Below are positions 6,866 through 7,905 of a stretch of DNA of 7,905 bases, piece after piece; position 1 is the first letter of the stretch, and every line of letters starts with the position of its first letter. Under the pieces are notes generated by a model that had not been told where the DNA came from, made no database searches, and was given only the letters and a program-made list of their open reading frames with translations. Position numbers and translations under genes: made by a program. This DNA is from Candidatus Bathyarchaeota archaeon (lineage in GTDB: Archaea; Thermoproteota; Bathyarchaeia; Bathyarchaeales; Bathycorpusculaceae), in assembly GCA_030626685.1 (NCBI GenBank), contig DAOUTL010000056.1, positions 1 through 7,905 on the forward strand, given 5' to 3'.

Positions 6866-7219
6866 CTATATTATTCTTATCTTTCTCTTTGTTATTATAG
6901 CGAGTTTCTTCCGAAATTCATCTAACTTTATCTTTTTTAGGGTTGTGTTGAGGGCTTCGATTATGTTGGCAGGGGTTGGAGGTTTTACTCTTACAACGAT
7001 GACTGTTAGCGAACCTCGGAAAACATTGTGGTAAATGTAGGCGAAATCCGTGTCGAGTGTAAGTATGATCATGTCATTCTTTATCGCGTATTTTGCGATG
7101 GTTTCGTCTTTTGCTCCTCTCAGACCAGCTTCAGAAACTCTTAATACATTTAGCCTTCTTTTCTTAAGCCACTCCATTACTGTTTTTGGTACGTTTTCGT
7201 CAATAAGTATTTGAGGCAA
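6866..7219 (-). CDS. DUF5615 PIN-like toxin (predicted RNase)
   Basis: A 117-residue protein with the DUF5615 (Mut7-C/PIN-like) pattern: LIDENVPKTVMEWLKKR at the N-terminus with D7/E8, AGLRGAKDETIAKYA (acidic D38/E39) and ILTLDTDFAYI (D56, D58). These are the acidic positions expected to bind metal in PIN-like RNases, and the length is complete for the family. The start is TTG 7219, supported by GAGG (plus-strand CCTC at 7227-7230) 7 bases upstream. It lies 10 bases after the stop of the DUF433 gene, so the two form one operon. The predicted role is an RNA-cleaving toxin held in check by DUF433. Start choice and family are firm; toxicity is inferred from the known family pairing. Confidence 0.88.
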   Translation of the reverse strand: MPQILIDENVPKTVMEWLKKRRLNVLRVSEAGLRGAKDETIAKYAIKNDMIILTLDTDFAYIYHNVFRGSLTVIVVRVKPPTPANIIEALNTTLKKIKLDEFRKKLAIITKRKIRII

Positions 7220-7229
7220 GTGTTGTCCT

Positions 7230-7457
7230 CTAAAGGGCGACGGTTACTTCTCTTTCTAAAAGTTTTGAGGCATAGAGGAGGGCTGCCTTGACATCTTCTT
7301 CTTTGAGTTCTGGGTATTCTTTTAACACATCCTTTATGTTCATGCCGGTGGCGATTAGTTCGATGATCAAATAGACGGGTATTCTTGTTCCTTTTATCAC
7401 GGGTTTCCCCGCAAGTATTTCTGGGTCGACGACTATTCGATCTAGCAATTTTTCCAT
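7230..7457 (-). CDS. DUF433 antitoxin
   Basis: A 75-residue protein with the DUF433 signature: DRIVVDPEILAGKPVIKGTR (6-25), IPVYLIIELIATGMNIKDVL (26-45) and YPELKEEDVKAALLYASKLL (48-67). DUF433 proteins are small HTH-like DNA binders, usually paired with a PIN-like DUF5615 toxin, which is exactly the next gene. The start is ATG 7457, with GTGATC (plus-strand GATCAC, 7462-7467) 4 bases upstream, and a box A sits at 7489-7496. The antitoxin-first order and the 10-base gap to the toxin are typical of such operons. It probably binds and represses its own promoter. Confidence 0.9.
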   Translation of the reverse strand: MEKLLDRIVVDPEILAGKPVIKGTRIPVYLIIELIATGMNIKDVLKEYPELKEEDVKAALLYASKLLEREVTVAL

Positions 7458-7488
7458 GTTTGATCACGTTCTGTGTTAACTGCATGTC

Positions 7489-7496
7489 ATTTATAA
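7489..7496 (-). promoter_or_regulatory. Box A (TATA) for the DUF433/DUF5615 operon
   Basis: Read on the minus strand this is TTATAAAT, close to the archaeal box A consensus. Its centre is 35 bases before the DUF433 ATG, so transcription would start near 7466 with a leader of about 10 bases that just covers the ribosome site. A second, more distant A/T box (TATAAAAG on the minus strand, about 7518-7525) is an alternative. Confidence 0.5.
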
Positions 7497-7609
7497 TTAG
7501 CTGTCTTATTTTAACCTTTTATACAGTTTACGGTTGGATCTCTGTAATGTGCTTCTCAAGGCGTTATGTGTTAAAGTTGGTAAGTGTGAAATTTTGAGGA
7601 GAAAACTAA

Positions 7610-7668
7610 GTTAGCTAGCTAGTTAGCTTGAAGGAAGCACGCCGTCAAGGAAAAGGAAGGAAGCATGC
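7610..7668. repeat. Short repeats at the toxin truncation point
   Basis: GAAGGAAGCACGC (7630-7642) recurs as GAAGGAAGCATGC (7656-7668), 12 of 13 bases identical. Next to it, 7610-7627 is an iterated GTTAGCTAGCTAGTTAGC, internally palindromic. Both lie exactly where the DUF3368 reading frame loses its family resemblance, which fits a deletion or slippage scar. Confidence 0.5.
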
Positions 7669-7785
7669 AGTTATCTCTTTGTGTATAATTTCAGGAATGA
7701 CGATTTTTTCGAAGAGTTCCTTTAGAATTGATAGTTTGTTGATTTTCAGTAGCACTATTAATGGGCTTGCGTTTGACACAATCAC
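7645..7785 (-). pseudogene. Truncated DUF3368 PIN-like toxin (first 46 codons only)
   Basis: The GTG start at 7785 overlaps the TGA of the upstream UPF0175 gene (GTGA, a 4-base start/stop overlap). The product begins VIVSNASPLIVLLKINKLSI and continues LKELFEKIVIPEIIHKEI, the hallmark N-terminus of DUF3368 PIN-like proteins (the SNASPLI acidic/serine block, then the L-R/K-ELF and V-IPE-V blocks). The family is normally about 150 residues. Here homology-like sequence stops at about residue 39, and the frame ends CFLPFP then TGA at 7645-7647. I could not find the remaining two thirds, including the later acidic residues, in any minus-strand frame up to the DUF433 gene. The break coincides with a near-perfect 13-base direct repeat (7630-7642 and 7656-7668). 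It is most likely a toxin inactivated by deletion. Confidence 0.75.
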
Positions 7786-7905
7786 CTTATTCGCCTTAAC
7801 TCTTCCTCAAGCTCCTCCTCGGTTATGTTGGTAAATCCTATTTTATGTTTGCCCAGCTCGTACATAAAGTCTGATAGGGTTAGGCCAGCTAGCTTGGCTG
7901 CTTGA
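7782..7905 (-). CDS. UPF0175 family antitoxin, C-terminal part (gene continues beyond the window)
   Basis: Only the last 40 codons are in the window. They read AAKLAGLTLSDFMYELGKHK, then IGFTNITEEELEEELRRIR and TGA. This is the conserved C-terminal half of UPF0175 (HTH-like AAKLAGLTLSDF followed by the EEL-EEL tail), a small antitoxin family that is typically encoded just before a DUF3368 PIN-like toxin. That is the arrangement here: the toxin's GTG overlaps this stop codon. The start lies outside. Whether the antitoxin is intact cannot be judged, but the visible part is undamaged although its toxin is broken. Confidence 0.8.
   Translation of the reverse strand, partial: QAAKLAGLTLSDFMYELGKHKIGFTNITEEELEEELRRIR

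Noticed and set aside
7177..7485. Minus-strand frame overlapping the DUF433 gene
   Set aside because: It is a basic, low-complexity shadow in a different frame from DUF433 and DUF5615, both of which have strong signatures and ribosome sites.
7628..7834. Plus-strand open frame near the right end
   Set aside because: It lies antisense to the UPF0175/DUF3368 sequences, which have clear family motifs, and its own translation shows none.
1..7905. tRNA, rRNA, CRISPR array, transposase or integrase
   Set aside because: I looked for tRNA-like cloverleaf ends, regularly spaced repeats and transposase motifs on both strands and saw none.

Overview
The window reads as a piece of an archaeal chromosome. 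The reasons are Shine-Dalgarno sites matching the archaeal/bacterial 16S tail (a full GGAGGTG at 4210-4216), a TATA-type box A upstream of the DUF433 gene, T-rich gene ends without GC hairpins, frequent GTG/TTG starts, and protein families common in archaea (MBL-fold exonuclease/CPSF-like, wHTH-MNT with HEPN, DUF433/DUF5615, UPF0175/DUF3368, and an MCM-like AAA+). A Thermoproteota/Bathyarchaeia-like source is my best guess, but only from the general feel of the proteins. There is no rRNA or other marker to fix it.

Layout: (1) 53-1048 (+) is a complete metallo-beta-lactamase-fold nuclease of the SNM1/CPSF/ligase-associated-exonuclease type, followed by a T-rich end. (2) 1227-2275 (+) is an overlapping two-gene MNT nucleotidyltransferase/HEPN module. 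The MNT protein carries an N-terminal winged helix, and the HEPN protein lacks the RX4-6H RNase motif. (3) 2276-2580 has no intact gene. (4) 2581-5965 (+) is a tightly coupled two-gene operon: a large Lys/Glu-rich coiled-coil protein with no recognised family, then an MCM-like AAA+ ATPase with an N-terminal winged helix. (5) 5962-6666 (-) is a convergent unknown gene. It shares four bases with the ATPase gene end, and its last ~60 residues resemble the C-terminal winged helix of archaeal MCM. (6) 6866-7457 (-) is a DUF433 antitoxin / DUF5615 PIN-like toxin pair. (7) 7645-7905 (-) is the end of a UPF0175 antitoxin gene running off the window, coupled to a DUF3368 PIN-like toxin gene cut short after 46 codons. 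The last two coding sequences are short and easy to miss.

How the genes may work together: three toxin-antitoxin-type modules, one of them broken, lie on both sides of the coiled-coil/ATPase operon, so this looks like an accessory stretch. The most novel element is the operon at 2581-5965. It encodes an MCM-clade ATPase whose Walker B aspartate position reads proline, translated directly after a long coiled-coil partner, with an MCM-like winged helix on the neighbouring convergent gene. I infer a DNA-handling machine (replication, partition, defence or element maintenance are all possible). The sequence alone does not say which.
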